Shown here piece after piece: positions 16,908 to 25,221 of a stretch of 61,113 nucleotides of DNA. The position numbers and the translations under genes were made by a program. The stretch comes from Lachnospiraceae bacterium (GTDB lineage Bacteria > Bacillota_A > Clostridia > Lachnospirales > Lachnospiraceae): positions 1 to 61,113 of the forward strand of contig JAIKXV010000052.1 in the NCBI GenBank assembly GCA_024683935.1, given 5' to 3'. The notes under the pieces were generated by a model. It did not search any database, was not told the origin of the DNA, and saw only the letters and a program-made list of their open reading frames with translations. Positions within the stretch are counted from its first letter, which is position 1. Each line of letters opens with the position of its first letter.

Positions 16908-18143
16908 ATGTCAGAAAACAAGAATTTTGAGTACCTGACGCTGGAAGCCTTTGAGGAAGCGTCGGAAAAGGTGAAGGATGTTGTAGTGGAGACAAAGCTT
17001 ATCCACAGCGACTTCTTTTCAAAGCTTTCGGGCAACCAGGTATATCTGAAGCCTGAGAATATGCAGCGTACCGGGGCGTACAAGATCCGGGGCGCGTACT
17101 ACAGGATATGCAGGCTTTCCAAAGAGGAGAGGGAGAGAGGCGTTATTACCGCATCTGCCGGAAACCATGCCCAGGGCGTGGCCTTTGCGGCACAGTCCTT
17201 TGGCTGCAGGGCGGTTATCGTAATGCCCACTACCACCCCTCTTATCAAGGTTAACCGCACCAAGGCTCTGGGCGCGGAGGTAATCCTGCACGGTGATGTT
17301 TATGATGACGCCTGCGCAGAGGCATTCCGGATCGCCGATGAAGAGGGTCTGACCTTTGTTCATCCCTTTGATGATCTTGGAGTGGCTACCGGACAGGGTT
17401 CCATCGCAATGGAGATCTTTAAGGAGCTTCCCCTGGTGGACTACATCCTGGTTCCCGTTGGCGGAGGCGGTTTAGCCTGCGGCGTTTCCACCCTGGCCAA
17501 GCTCATGCACCCCAAGGTGAAGATAATCGGCGTGGAGCCGGAAGGTGCTGCCTGCCTTACCGAGTCCCTGAAGAAGGGAAAGGTGGTTACCTTAAAGAGC
17601 GCATCCACAATAGCCGACGGCACTGCCGTTAAGACTCCGGGTAAGGAGATCTTCCCCTATCTGCAGAAGAATATTGATGAGGTTCTGACAGTTCCCGATT
17701 CGGATCTCGTTATGGCCTTCCTTGATATGGTGGAGAATCACAAGATAATAGTTGAAAATTCCGGCCTTCTTGCCGTTGCTGCCTTAAAGCAGCTTAAATG
17801 CAAGGGTAAGAAGATCGTATCCGTCCTTTCCGGCGGAAATATGGACGTTATCACGATGTCCAGCGTGGTCCAGCAGGGACTGATCTTAAGAGACAGGATA
17901 TTTACCGTATCCGTTCTGCTTCCCGACAAGCCGGGCGAGCTTGAGAGGGTTGCGGGCACCATTGCGAGAGAGAACGGAAACGTGATCAAGCTTGAGCACA
18001 ACCAGTTCGTGAATACCAACCGTTCCGCCCAGGTTGAGCTCCGCATCACGCTGGAGGCCTTCGGTACAGAGCACAAGGAGCAGATCCTTTCAGCCCTCGA
18101 CAAAAACGGCTACCTCCCGAAACAGATCCGCGCAATTCTGTAA
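16908..18143 (+). CDS. ilvA: threonine ammonia-lyase (threonine dehydratase)
   Basis: This 411-residue PLP enzyme converts threonine to 2-oxobutyrate and ammonia, feeding isoleucine synthesis with IlvB/IlvN/IlvC (53609-57373). The ATG at 16908 follows CAGGAG. The PLP lysine is Lys59 in RTGAYKIRGAY, the cofactor phosphate loop is VGGGGLACG, and SAGNHAQGVA is also present. A C-terminal ACT-like domain (about 330-411, VSVLLPDKPGELERVAGTI) suggests allosteric control. The length fits the short one-ACT-domain form. Its position after ftsY is unusual, and co-transcription is likely from the spacing. Confidence 0.93.
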   Translation: MSENKNFEYLTLEAFEEASEKVKDVVVETKLIHSDFFSKLSGNQVYLKPENMQRTGAYKIRGAYYRICRLSKEERERGVITASAGNHAQGVAFAAQSFGCRAVIVMPTTTPLIKVNRTKALGAEVILHGDVYDDACAEAFRIADEEGLTFVHPFDDLGVATGQGSIAMEIFKELPLVDYILVPVGGGGLACGVSTLAKLMHPKVKIIGVEPEGAACLTESLKKGKVVTLKSASTIADGTAVKTPGKEIFPYLQKNIDEVLTVPDSDLVMAFLDMVENHKIIVENSGLLAVAALKQLKCKGKKIVSVLSGGNMDVITMSSVVQQGLILRDRIFTVSVLLPDKPGELERVAGTIARENGNVIKLEHNQFVNTNRSAQVELRITLEAFGTEHKEQILSALDKNGYLPKQIRAIL

Positions 18144-18150
18144 AGTCAAT

Positions 18151-18180
18151 CAGGGGATCAATCAGGGGATCCCCTGTCTT
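18151..18180 (+). terminator. hairpin after ilvA, REP-like
   Basis: CAGGGGATC (18151-18159) pairs with GATCCCCTG (18168-18176) around 8 bases, followed by TCTTCCCC. A 12-base direct repeat AATCAGGGGATC is built in. It could act as a terminator of the ftsY-ilvA unit or be a REP-type palindrome like 26270-26299. Confidence 0.45.
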
Positions 18181-18195
18181 CCCCTGCTGCACACT

Positions 18196-18220
18196 GCTGT
18201 CAACAAAATTAGTTGACAGC
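18196..18220. promoter_or_regulatory. 9-bp inverted repeat over the ylxM-ffh -35 box, candidate operator
   Basis: GCTGTCAAC (18196-18204) and GTTGACAGC (18212-18220) are perfect inverted repeats with a 7-base A/T-rich centre. The right half contains the -35 hexamer TTGACA (18213-18218). Confidence 0.45.
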
Positions 18221-18241
18221 CTTCTTCTTTTCTGATAAAAT
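18213..18241 (+). promoter_or_regulatory. promoter of ylxM-ffh-rpsP operon
   Basis: TTGACA (18213-18218), 17 bases, TAAAAT (18236-18241). Transcription would begin near 18248, about 15 bases before the GTG of ylxM. Confidence 0.85.
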
Positions 18242-18262
18242 GCTCCTCGTTTGGGTTAAAAA

Positions 18263-18595
18263 GTGAAGGATGTTAGAAGTGAAGCCCTGCTCTTTGATTT
18301 CTACGGAAATCTCTTAAAAGGCAGGCAGAAGGAAATATACGAGGCTTCGGTTATGGACGACATGTCCTTATCCGAGATATCCGAAGAATACGGCATCAGC
18401 CGTCAGGCGGTTTCCGCGATGCTTATGAGGTGCAGGAATACCCTGAACGGTTATGAAGAGAAGCTCCGTCTCATAGAGCGTTTTCAGGAGACAGAGAAGC
18501 TGGCCGGGGAAATAAAGGAAATAGCCTTAAAGAGCGGCGGCAGCGATTCCAAGAGGATAGCTGAGCTTACCGACAGGATAATAGGAGAATTATAA
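18263..18595 (+). CDS. ylxM: YlxM-type DNA-binding helix-turn-helix protein
   Basis: This 110-residue protein starts with GTG at 18263; an in-frame TAA at 18257 excludes a longer form. LLFDFYGNLLKGRQKEIYEASVMDDMSLSEISEEYGISRQAVSAMLMR is the sigma-70 region-4-like helix-turn-helix of the YlxM/UPF0122 family, normally paired with ffh. The C-terminal half is a charged helix. It may regulate or assist SRP assembly; the exact role is not settled. Its stop overlaps the ffh start as TAATG, so translation is coupled. The Shine-Dalgarno is weak, which fits a very short leader. Confidence 0.93.
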   Translation: MKDVRSEALLFDFYGNLLKGRQKEIYEASVMDDMSLSEISEEYGISRQAVSAMLMRCRNTLNGYEEKLRLIERFQETEKLAGEIKEIALKSGGSDSKRIAELTDRIIGEL

Positions 18596-19962
18596 TGGCA
18601 TTCGAAGGCCTTACAGAAAAACTGCAGAACGTATTTAAGGGCCTGAGATCAAAGGGAATGCTGACCGAGGATGACGTCAAGGCTTCCATGAAGGAAGTGA
18701 AGATGGCGCTCCTGGAAGCGGATGTCAATTTCAAGGTCGTTAAATCCTTTATCAAAAGCATAGAAGAAAAGGCCATCGGAGAAGAGGTCCTTAAGGGTCT
18801 GAATCCGGGCCAGACAGTTATAAAGATAGTCAATGAGGAGATGATCTCCCTTCTCGGCGAAGCAGAGGAACTGAAATTCGCTCCCGGCCAGGGAATAACG
18901 GTCATCATGCTCTGCGGTCTGAACGGTGCAGGTAAGACCACCACCGCCGCAAAGCTCGCCCTTAAACTAAAGAAAAAGGGCAAGAAGAGCCTTCTCGTTG
19001 CCCTTGACGTATACAGGCCGGCTGCCATCCAGCAGCTCGAAATAAACGGTGAAAAGGCGGAAACAGAGGTCTTTAAGGAAAAGGATGAAAAGGATCCCGT
19101 AAAGATCGCCCTTGACGCCATAGAATATGCAAAACAGCATTCCTTTAACGTTGTGATCCTCGATACCGCGGGACGTCTGGAAGTGGATGAAGAGCTGATG
19201 GACGAGCTGAAGCGGATAAAGGACAATGTGGAGATCACGGACACAGTGCTGGTGGTTGACGCAGGCACCGGACAGGCTGCGGTGAACGTAGCCCAGGGCT
19301 TTAATGACAAGATCGGTATCGACGGTCTCATAATGTCAAAGCTTGACGGTGACGCGAGAGGCGGTGCTGTTCTGTCCATCAGAAATGTGGTTGGCACTCC
19401 CGTTTACTACGCAGGCGTGGGCGAAAAGCTGGACAGCCTGGAGGAGTTCTATCCGGACCGCATGGCGTCCAGGATCCTCGGAATGGGAGATGTGCTTTCC
19501 CTTATAGAAAAGGCTGCGGACACTGTTGACAGGGAAGCTGCCGAAAAGATGCAGGAGAGCGTTAAAAAGGGTAAGTTCGATTTTGACGATTATCTGAACG
19601 CGATGGCCCAGATGAATAAGATGGGCGGCCTCGGATCCGTGCTTTCCATGATGCCGGGTCTCGGCGGAGGAAAAGATCTCTCCGGCATGGTGGACGAAAA
19701 GCGCTTAAAGCGGAATGAAGCGATCATCCACTCAATGACCGCCGCGGAAAGGGCGAATCCCAAGCTCCTTAATCCCCAGAGAAAGCACCGCATAGCAAAG
19801 GGTGCCGGTGTGGATATCATGTATGTGAACCGCCTGGTGAAGGAGTTCACGGAGATGCAGAAGATGATGAAGCGCATGCCCGGTCTGATGAAGGGCAAAC
19901 GCGGCTTCGGAGGCCTGGGAGGCCTCGGAAATCTTTCTTCGCTGATGCGCGGTCTCCGTTAA
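18595..19962 (+). CDS. ffh: signal recognition particle protein Ffh (SRP54)
   Basis: This 455-residue SRP GTPase binds signal peptides and 4.5S/6S RNA and docks on FtsY. ATAGGAG precedes the ATG. The N domain is followed by the G domain with [15 protein letters not shown] (G1), [23 protein letters not shown] (G3) and [10 protein letters not shown]. The methionine-rich M domain (about 300-440) holds [16 protein letters not shown] and the RNA-binding helix-loop-helix, ending in [22 protein letters not shown]. The length is standard. rpsP follows after 74 bases with its own RBS. Confidence 0.98.
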   Translation: MAFEGLTEKLQNVFKGLRSKGMLTEDDVKASMKEVKMALLEADVNFKVVKSFIKSIEEKAIGEEVLKGLNPGQTVIKIVNEEMISLLGEAEELKFAPGQGITVIMLCGLNGAGKTTTAAKLALKLKKKGKKSLLVALDVYRPAAIQQLEINGEKAETEVFKEKDEKDPVKIALDAIEYAKQHSFNVVILDTAGRLEVDEELMDELKRIKDNVEITDTVLVVDAGTGQAAVNVAQGFNDKIGIDGLIMSKLDGDARGGAVLSIRNVVGTPVYYAGVGEKLDSLEEFYPDRMASRILGMGDVLSLIEKAADTVDREAAEKMQESVKKGKFDFDDYLNAMAQMNKMGGLGSVLSMMPGLGGGKDLSGMVDEKRLKRNEAIIHSMTAAERANPKLLNPQRKHRIAKGAGVDIMYVNRLVKEFTEMQKMMKRMPGLMKGKRGFGGLGGLGNLSSLMRGLR

Positions 19963-20036
19963 AAAGAATCTTTACAGGATATCATTCAGCAAAACGCTGT
20001 TTGAATATACATTTACAACAAAGAAAGGATATAGAA

Positions 20037-20279
20037 ATGTTAAAGATCAGATTAAAGAGAATCGGTAAGAAGAAGGCTCCCTTTTACAGGGTTGTTGTGG
20101 CTGATGCCAGGAATTCCGTATCAAATTCAAAGAATGTGGCAGAGATCGGTACCTACGATCCCTTAAAAGAGCCCTCAGAATTCAAGGTTGACGAGGAGCA
20201 GGCAAAGAAGTGGCTTGCTAACGGCGCACAGCCCACTGAAACCGTTCAGAGACTCTTCAAAAAAGCCGGAATAATGTAA
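20037..20279 (+). CDS. rpsP: 30S ribosomal protein S16
   Basis: The ATG at 20037 follows AAAGGATATAGAA; an upstream in-frame start adds 12 residues unlike S16 and is rejected. The 80-residue protein [25 protein letters not shown] is a standard S16, ending in [14 protein letters not shown]. It is required for small-subunit assembly. It sits in the ffh-rpsP-khpA-rimM-trmD order that links ribosome maturation genes. Confidence 0.98.
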   Translation: MLKIRLKRIGKKKAPFYRVVVADARNSVSNSKNVAEIGTYDPLKEPSEFKVDEEQAKKWLANGAQPTETVQRLFKKAGIM

Positions 20280-20302
20280 CTCCTGAAAGGAGCAGAATAC
20301 TT

Positions 20303-20539
20303 ATGAAAGAAGTAGTAGAAGTTATCGCAAGGGCTCTTGTGGATAACCCTGATCAGGTTACCGTTACGGAGACGGAGACTGACCGGGATATCAACATCGA
20401 GTTAAAAGTGGCCCAGAGCGATATGGGAAAGGTAATCGGTAAGCAGGGCAGGATCGCGAAGGCCATCCGTTCTGTTGTGAAGGCCGCTTCCTCAAAGGAA
20501 ACCAAAAAGGTTAATGTGGAGATTACAAACGTCGAGTAA
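20303..20539 (+). CDS. khpA: KH-domain RNA-binding protein KhpA
   Basis: This 78-residue protein is a single type II KH domain with the RNA-binding loop VIGKQGRIAKAIR. GAAAGGAG precedes the ATG. KhpA usually pairs with KhpB (EloR/Jag) to control cell elongation and bind RNAs in Firmicutes; khpB is not in this window. Its place between rpsP and rimM is the conserved one. Confidence 0.95.
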   Translation: MKEVVEVIARALVDNPDQVTVTETETDRDINIELKVAQSDMGKVIGKQGRIAKAIRSVVKAASSKETKKVNVEITNVE

Positions 20540-20541
20540 AT

Positions 20542-21069
20542 ATGGCAGACAGCAGTAATTTCGAAAAAGAATATCTGAGGGCGGGGGTAATAACCACCAC
20601 CCACGGAATAAAGGGAGAGGTCAAGGTCTACCCTGAAGTGGATGACCCTGGCCGCTTTTCTTTGTTTAAGGAAGTCTTCTTAAGGAAGGGAGATAAGCTC
20701 ATCTCTGTTGAGATAGAGAATGTGAAATTCTTTAAGAAGATGGTGATAGTGAAGTTTAAAGGGATAGACGATATAAATGATGTCGTTTCCTACCGTGACT
20801 ATGAGGTCATGGCGAGAAGAGAGGATATAGCGGAGCTCGGTGAAGATCAGTTCTTCGATGCCGATATAATCGGGCTTTCCGTTGTTGATAAGGAAGGAAA
20901 GGCTCTGGGAACGGTGGTTTCCATACTTCACGGCGCCGGCAACGACGTATATGTGATCAGAAATGAAAAGGATAAGGAGATCATGATCCCTGCCGTGAAA
21001 CAGTTTATCCTGTCCGTCGATATCGAAGGCAGGAGGATGGTCACGGATCCCCTCCCCGGGATGCTTTGA
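20542..21069 (+). CDS. rimM: ribosome maturation factor RimM
   Basis: This 175-residue protein binds S19 and helps mature the 30S head. It starts 2 bases after khpA with little Shine-Dalgarno, so coupled translation is likely. The N-terminal RimM barrel begins YLRAGVITTTHGIKGEVKVYPEVDDPGRF. The C-terminal PRC barrel has FFDADIIGLSVVDKEG and ends in DPLPGML. The length is typical (about 165-180). Confidence 0.96.
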   Translation: MADSSNFEKEYLRAGVITTTHGIKGEVKVYPEVDDPGRFSLFKEVFLRKGDKLISVEIENVKFFKKMVIVKFKGIDDINDVVSYRDYEVMARREDIAELGEDQFFDADIIGLSVVDKEGKALGTVVSILHGAGNDVYVIRNEKDKEIMIPAVKQFILSVDIEGRRMVTDPLPGML

Positions 21070-21072
21070 TTT

Positions 21073-21104
21073 TGTCATCCTGAGCGTCAGCGAAGGATCT
21101 TTTT
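21073..21104 (+). repeat. CATCCTGAGCG-type repeat 5' of trmD
   Basis: It reads GTCATCCTGAGCGTCAGCGA then AGGATCTTTT. The changes CATCC for CATTC and GGATC for GAATC keep the ends complementary. It ends 13 bases before the trmD start, same strand, and occupies nearly all of the rimM-trmD gap. Confidence 0.75.
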
Positions 21105-21117
21105 AAAACATAAAAAC

Positions 21118-21870
21118 ATGCATTTTTCAGTAATAACACTATTCCCCGAAATGATAGAGAACGCCATGGCCCACAGCATCATAGGCAGAGCCGTCGGCGA
21201 AGGTCTGATAAGCCTTGACACGGTGTCGCTCAGGGCTTTTTCCCAGAATTCCTACGGTTCTGTTGATGACTACACCTACGGCGGCGGGGCGGGAATGCTG
21301 ATAAGCTGTGAGCCGGTATGGCTCGCCTATCAGGAGGCTTTAAGCCGCATAGAGCGAAGCTTCGATGAAGAAACGGAGGAATTTTCTTCTGTGCGGGAGG
21401 AAAAGAGAACCCGGGTGATCTACACCTCCCCAGGCGGAAAGGTTTTTAATGAGAATATGGCGGAGGAACTCTCAAAGGAGGAGAGCCTGATCATTCTCTG
21501 CGGCCACTACGAGGGCATTGACCAGAGGGTTCTGGACCGCATAGTCACCGATGAGATCTCGATAGGAGATTATGTCCTGACCGGAGGAGAGCTGCCGGCT
21601 CTTGTAATAATGGATGCAGTTAGCCGCAGGATTCCCGGTGTGCTGAATAACGAGGATTCAGCCGGTACGGAGTCCTTTGAGAACGGGCTGCTGGAGTATC
21701 CGCAGTACACGCGGCCTGCCGAGTGGCGGGGCGTAAAGGTGCCGGATATTCTGTTGTCCGGGGATCATCAGGCAGTGGACACCTGGAGGCTTACAGAGGC
21801 GAAGAAGCGCACCGGTGAAATGCGGCCGGAATTGCTGGAGAAATGGTATAGCGACAGAGGAATAATGTAA
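21118..21870 (+). CDS. trmD: tRNA (guanine-N1-)-methyltransferase TrmD
   Basis: This 250-residue SPOUT enzyme methylates G37 of tRNAs with G36G37 to prevent frameshifting. The start gives MHFSVITLFPEMIENAM. The knot and SAM-binding segments are YGGGAGMLISCEPVW, LCGHYEGIDQRVLD and IGDYVLTGGELPALV, followed by the C-terminal helical domain. No clear Shine-Dalgarno is seen; the repeat sits where it should be. In most Firmicutes rplS follows trmD, but here it does not. Confidence 0.97.
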   Translation: MHFSVITLFPEMIENAMAHSIIGRAVGEGLISLDTVSLRAFSQNSYGSVDDYTYGGGAGMLISCEPVWLAYQEALSRIERSFDEETEEFSSVREEKRTRVIYTSPGGKVFNENMAEELSKEESLIILCGHYEGIDQRVLDRIVTDEISIGDYVLTGGELPALVIMDAVSRRIPGVLNNEDSAGTESFENGLLEYPQYTRPAEWRGVKVPDILLSGDHQAVDTWRLTEAKKRTGEMRPELLEKWYSDRGIM

Positions 21871-21871
21871 A

Positions 21872-21892
21872 GGCCGTTCGAAACGAACGGTC
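21872..21892 (+). terminator. hairpin directly after trmD
   Basis: GGCCGTTCG (21872-21880) and CGAACGGTC (21884-21892) form a 9-bp stem with an AAA loop, 1 base after the trmD stop. There is no clear U-run, so it is a probable but imperfect end of the operon. Confidence 0.5.
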
Positions 21893-21893
21893 T

Positions 21894-22448
21894 CCAGTTA
21901 TAATCTGCGTACACATAGTTGCCGTTTTCAGGGAAATTAAGTACAGCTATATCGCTTGTTCCTGCAAGCTCAGGATTACTTGTGGAGATATAATTAGGAT
22001 TTTTATTATCTTGTTTTAGACGCTTCAGAGCTTTCAGAGTATATGATTTTACATCATCACCAACATACCCCATAGGTGTAATAGTAATATCATCATTTTT
22101 CAAATCTTTTATTCTGAGAACAGCACCGGGCAGGTACTTATGTTCTGTTATCGGGTCTCCATTGCCATTGCGATTGGCTTGGACATTCGGTTTATAATCA
22201 TAACCGCCGTCAGTTGTTCCGATTACAATTTCTTTTACATCCGGATTTATGTCACAGAGGGTTCCGCCCCAGTATTCTTTTCCGGCACCGGTAATTATAT
22301 CAGCGATCTTCTTCTCGGCTTCCTTCATATCACCGGAAACAGTATAGGTTTTCTTGTATGACCAGCTACAAAATATTGTATCATATGCTTTAAAAAAAGT
22401 ATTAAAAATCTTAAGATTTTTATTTGACGATATTGAATATTCGATATA
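21894..22448 (-). pseudogene. decayed gene of unknown family, no start codon
   Basis: On the minus strand an open frame from 22448 downward reads like real protein (EYWGGTLCDINPDVKEIVIG, then DVKSYTLKALKRLKQ, then SDIAVLNFPENGNYVYADYNW). The frame opens after TGA at 22449-22451 without a usable start or RBS. At the other end it runs through the trmD hairpin into the antisense of trmD, so both ends look broken. The sequence is markedly AT-richer than its neighbours, suggesting imported or decaying DNA. No family is recognised. An ATG at 22328 could start a shorter product, but I see no signal upstream. Confidence 0.45.
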
Positions 22449-22542
22449 TCATTGTTTGGTGATTTAAAACCAATATGGATTTTTATGCCACTATATATTG
22501 TTGACCGACAATTATCTGTAATTGGGATATGGAATAACACAA

Positions 22543-22611
22543 TGTCATTCTGAGCCCTACCCCACATCGGAGATGTGGGATAAACCCCGGCGAGGGGAAG
22601 CGAAGAATCTT
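22543..22611 (+). repeat. expanded CATTCTGAGC repeat 5' of a subtilase gene
   Basis: Same ends as the simple repeat (GTCATTCTGAGC ... GAAGCGAAGAATCTT), but the middle holds two extra hairpins: CCCACATC pairs with GATGTGGG (GGA loop, about 22561-22579) and CCCC pairs with GGGG (about 22585-22597). It ends 21 bases before the start codon at 22633, same strand. Confidence 0.75.
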
Positions 22612-22632
22612 ATTATTAATATGGAGAGTCTA

Positions 22633-24912
22633 ATGAAGATCAACCTTAGATACAGAAAACTACTGGCAATAGCCCTTACAGCCACCATGGTGCTGACCCC
22701 GGTTCATGCCTTCGGTGATGAGCCGGTGGTAGAAGAGACAGCGGAGACGGAAAGTGTTGCCGGACTTTTATCTGAAGAAGCAGAGGAGCTGGAAGAACTT
22801 ACGCCGGGTGTGGATTATGTAGACAGAGAGGGCGTTTTCCTCTGCGAGAACCGTCAGGAGGCGGAGAGGATCGCAGCGGAGTATGATGCGGAACTGATAA
22901 GTTTTGATTACGGCGTTGCCACAGTCCGCTTCAGGGAGAGTACGAAAGCCGCTCTTAACAGCGCAGCTCTTTCAGGCGTGGAAGACCTTATCGAGCCGAA
23001 CTATACCTACGAGCTTTTTGATACTGAGGATGTTGATTATTCGGAGTATGCTGCTTCCGACAGCGATACAATGGAGGAGACCATTGCAGGAGACGGAGTG
23101 GTTTCCGGATCCGATTCCGAAGAGACAGTTGATGATGACGGCGCTTTTCCCTCAGATGAAGGTGAGGAGATCGCGGCAGAGGAGGTTGGTGATGAAGCTT
23201 CCGTTGATGAGGAAGTTACTGAGCTTTACGGTGACACCGATTCGGATGCCGGGCTGGATTCAGCATATTTAAGCGACGGAACCCCGGATCCCTTTGCATC
23301 ATCAAGTGACGAAAAGTATCAGTATTATCACGAGAAGATCCATGATATCAAAGCGCATGAGATCGCAACGGGAAAGAATATCAGGGTTGCGGTCATTGAC
23401 TCGGGTTGTAATCCTAAGCACGAAGATCTTCAGGGCAAGGTTTCGGTGAATTATATCCCTTCTTTTGCAACAGAAAAGGGAATTGATACCTACGGACACG
23501 GAACCCATGTCTGCGGTATTATCGCAGCAATAAAGAATAACGGCAAGGGCGGTTACGGAGTTGCTCCGGATGTTTCCCTGAATTCCATCCAGGTTACCAA
23601 GGGAAAGACCCTGCAGCTGAATGATGTTGCGGTGGCTGTAAACATGGCCATTGAGATGGATGTGGACGTTATAAACATGAGTCTTGGCGGCGACAGGTAC
23701 AATCAGGCTCTGCAGAACGTCATCGATAACGCGTACAAAAAGGGTATAGTCTGTGTGGCTGCTGCCGGCAACAGTAATACAGACAGCCTGAATTATCCGG
23801 CTGCCTGCGACCATGTTATCGCAGTCGGAGCTACAAATAAAAATGATGAATTCGCTTCCTACTCAAATTACGGCGAATGGGTAAATATACTGGCACCCGG
23901 GGGAGAGGTGACAGCATACAATTCAAAGAAGGGTACCAAGGACTTTATTTATTCCACCTATTACAAGAAGGAACAGGCAACTGCCAGTGAAAATGTATAT
24001 GGCGGTGTGTCCGGTACTTCCCAGGCGACTCCCATGGTTGCCGGCGTTGCGGCTCTCTGCTACAGCGTAAAGGAAGACTTTAAGAAGAATAAGAACAGCG
24101 ATACGGTTGACCTTATCACAATGGTTATTACCGCCACCAGCGATGGAAAGGAATATAAGGACACTTTTGACGGAAAGGGTTCCGGTGTGGGACTGGTACA
24201 GGCGGATCTCGCAGTACTGATGGCTCAGAATATGTCTGAAAAGAAGTCCCATTCCCTGGTAGATGAAGGCGGTCATTACGGCTCCTTCCTCTCCGGTTAC
24301 CTGAGCGCGAAGAAGAGCTTTAAGCTGAAGATCGGTGATTCAAACGGGGCGGTAGGAGACAAGAGCCTTACGAAGGCTGCCACCTGGGAGAGCAGCGATA
24401 CGGGCAAGGTGACCGTTAAAAACGGAAAGGTCAAGGCCACAAAGTCTGCGAAGAGCGGAGACCGGGTTCTGATAACCGTCACCTCAGGAGGGGACACCCT
24501 TTACTACATGGTAAAGATCCATGATACGGTAAAGAAGATGGGTGTGCTCCGCGGTAATTACAAGATAAAGACTAGCGAGGAAGTGGCCAAGAGGGCAGGA
24601 CAGCCCATCTACATTGCCAATCCTTATGCGGCGATCTCGCAGAACAGCACGGATATGGCGGTTTATTACACCACGAAGAAGTCGGAGCTTGCACAGGAGA
24701 ACAGCGAGGACCGTTCCATTGCAGACAGCAGGTTCGCCTATGACATCTCCATTTCGGGCAAGGACCTGGGAAAACTTACCGTGAATGAAGAGGCTGATAA
24801 CGGTGATCCGATAAGCATCACTCCGAATCATGCCGGGGATGTTATCAAGGTTAAGTATAAACTGCTTGACGGATCAAAGAAAAAGTTTACACTAAAGATA
24901 ATAGTGAATTGA
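22633..24912 (+). CDS. secreted subtilisin-like serine protease (S8) with C-terminal Ig-like domain
   Basis: This protein has 759 residues. The start at 22633 (MKINLRYRKLLAIALTATMVL) gives a signal peptide and follows GGAGAG; longer starts lie in the repeat. A propeptide-like segment (about 70-140, RQEAERIAAEYDAELISFDYGVATVRF) is followed by a very acidic linker. The catalytic triad is visible: Asp256 in VAVIDSGCN, His289 in YGHGTHVCG and Ser463 in GVSGTSQATPMVAG. Residues about 540-670 resemble a bacterial Ig-like (BIG2) domain (ATWESSDTGKVTVKNGKVKA). No wall anchor is seen. A paralogue lies at 29659. It is probably a secreted or surface protease; the substrate is unknown. Confidence 0.92.
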   Translation: MKINLRYRKLLAIALTATMVLTPVHAFGDEPVVEETAETESVAGLLSEEAEELEELTPGVDYVDREGVFLCENRQEAERIAAEYDAELISFDYGVATVRFRESTKAALNSAALSGVEDLIEPNYTYELFDTEDVDYSEYAASDSDTMEETIAGDGVVSGSDSEETVDDDGAFPSDEGEEIAAEEVGDEASVDEEVTELYGDTDSDAGLDSAYLSDGTPDPFASSSDEKYQYYHEKIHDIKAHEIATGKNIRVAVIDSGCNPKHEDLQGKVSVNYIPSFATEKGIDTYGHGTHVCGIIAAIKNNGKGGYGVAPDVSLNSIQVTKGKTLQLNDVAVAVNMAIEMDVDVINMSLGGDRYNQALQNVIDNAYKKGIVCVAAAGNSNTDSLNYPAACDHVIAVGATNKNDEFASYSNYGEWVNILAPGGEVTAYNSKKGTKDFIYSTYYKKEQATASENVYGGVSGTSQATPMVAGVAALCYSVKEDFKKNKNSDTVDLITMVITATSDGKEYKDTFDGKGSGVGLVQADLAVLMAQNMSEKKSHSLVDEGGHYGSFLSGYLSAKKSFKLKIGDSNGAVGDKSLTKAATWESSDTGKVTVKNGKVKATKSAKSGDRVLITVTSGGDTLYYMVKIHDTVKKMGVLRGNYKIKTSEEVAKRAGQPIYIANPYAAISQNSTDMAVYYTTKKSELAQENSEDRSIADSRFAYDISISGKDLGKLTVNEEADNGDPISITPNHAGDVIKVKYKLLDGSKKKFTLKIIVN

Positions 24913-24930
24913 TAAAGGATTCGTTGGCAG

Positions 24931-25116
24931 ATGGAAAGAGAATTTGAAACAGAGCTGGCGAGAAAGCTGTTTTTCGAGGTTTCCGCCCTTATTGACGTCA
25001 GTAAGATCAGGAGACGTTATATTTCCGAGAAGTATATATGGAAGCTCTGGAAGAAGGTTTACAGGGAAAACCGCGGAGTCACGCGGTTTTTCATATTGCC
25101 GGGGGACTTGTCATAG
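24931..25116 (+). CDS. possible small protein, doubtful
   Basis: This 61-codon frame begins 18 bases after the subtilase with AAAGGA near its ATG. The first 47 residues look like a charged amphipathic protein (ELARKLFFEVSALIDVSKIRRRYISEKYIWKLWKKVYRE). However, the frame passes straight through a good terminator (25067-25091), which argues that at least the end is not under coding selection. It could be a remnant or a fortuitous frame. Confidence 0.3.
   Translation: MEREFETELARKLFFEVSALIDVSKIRRRYISEKYIWKLWKKVYRENRGVTRFFILPGDLS
25067..25091 (+). terminator. terminator after the first subtilase
   Basis: AAAACCGCG (25067-25075) pairs with CGCGGTTTT (25082-25090) around 6 bases, with a fifth T after. 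Confidence 0.85.
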
Positions 25117-25143
25117 ACCCGAAGGGGCTACGACACGGCGACG

Positions 25144-25167
25144 TTCGATTTGCGGGAGCAAATCGAA
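25144..25167. other. perfect hairpin in the pta leader
   Basis: TTCGATTTGC (25144-25153) and GCAAATCGAA (25158-25167) form a 10-bp stem with a GGGA loop, 54 bases before the pta start. There is no U-run. It could be a leader structure; no known riboswitch is recognised. Confidence 0.5.
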
Positions 25168-25221
25168 TGTTGGTTTGTCCGGATAAAACTACGTGTAAGG
25201 AATGAAAGGAGAGTTTTTCAA

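Noticed and set aside
22522..22632. N-terminal extension of the first subtilase (MGYGITQCHSEP...)
   Set aside because: It is translated repeat sequence; the signal peptide and ribosome binding site support the start at 22633.
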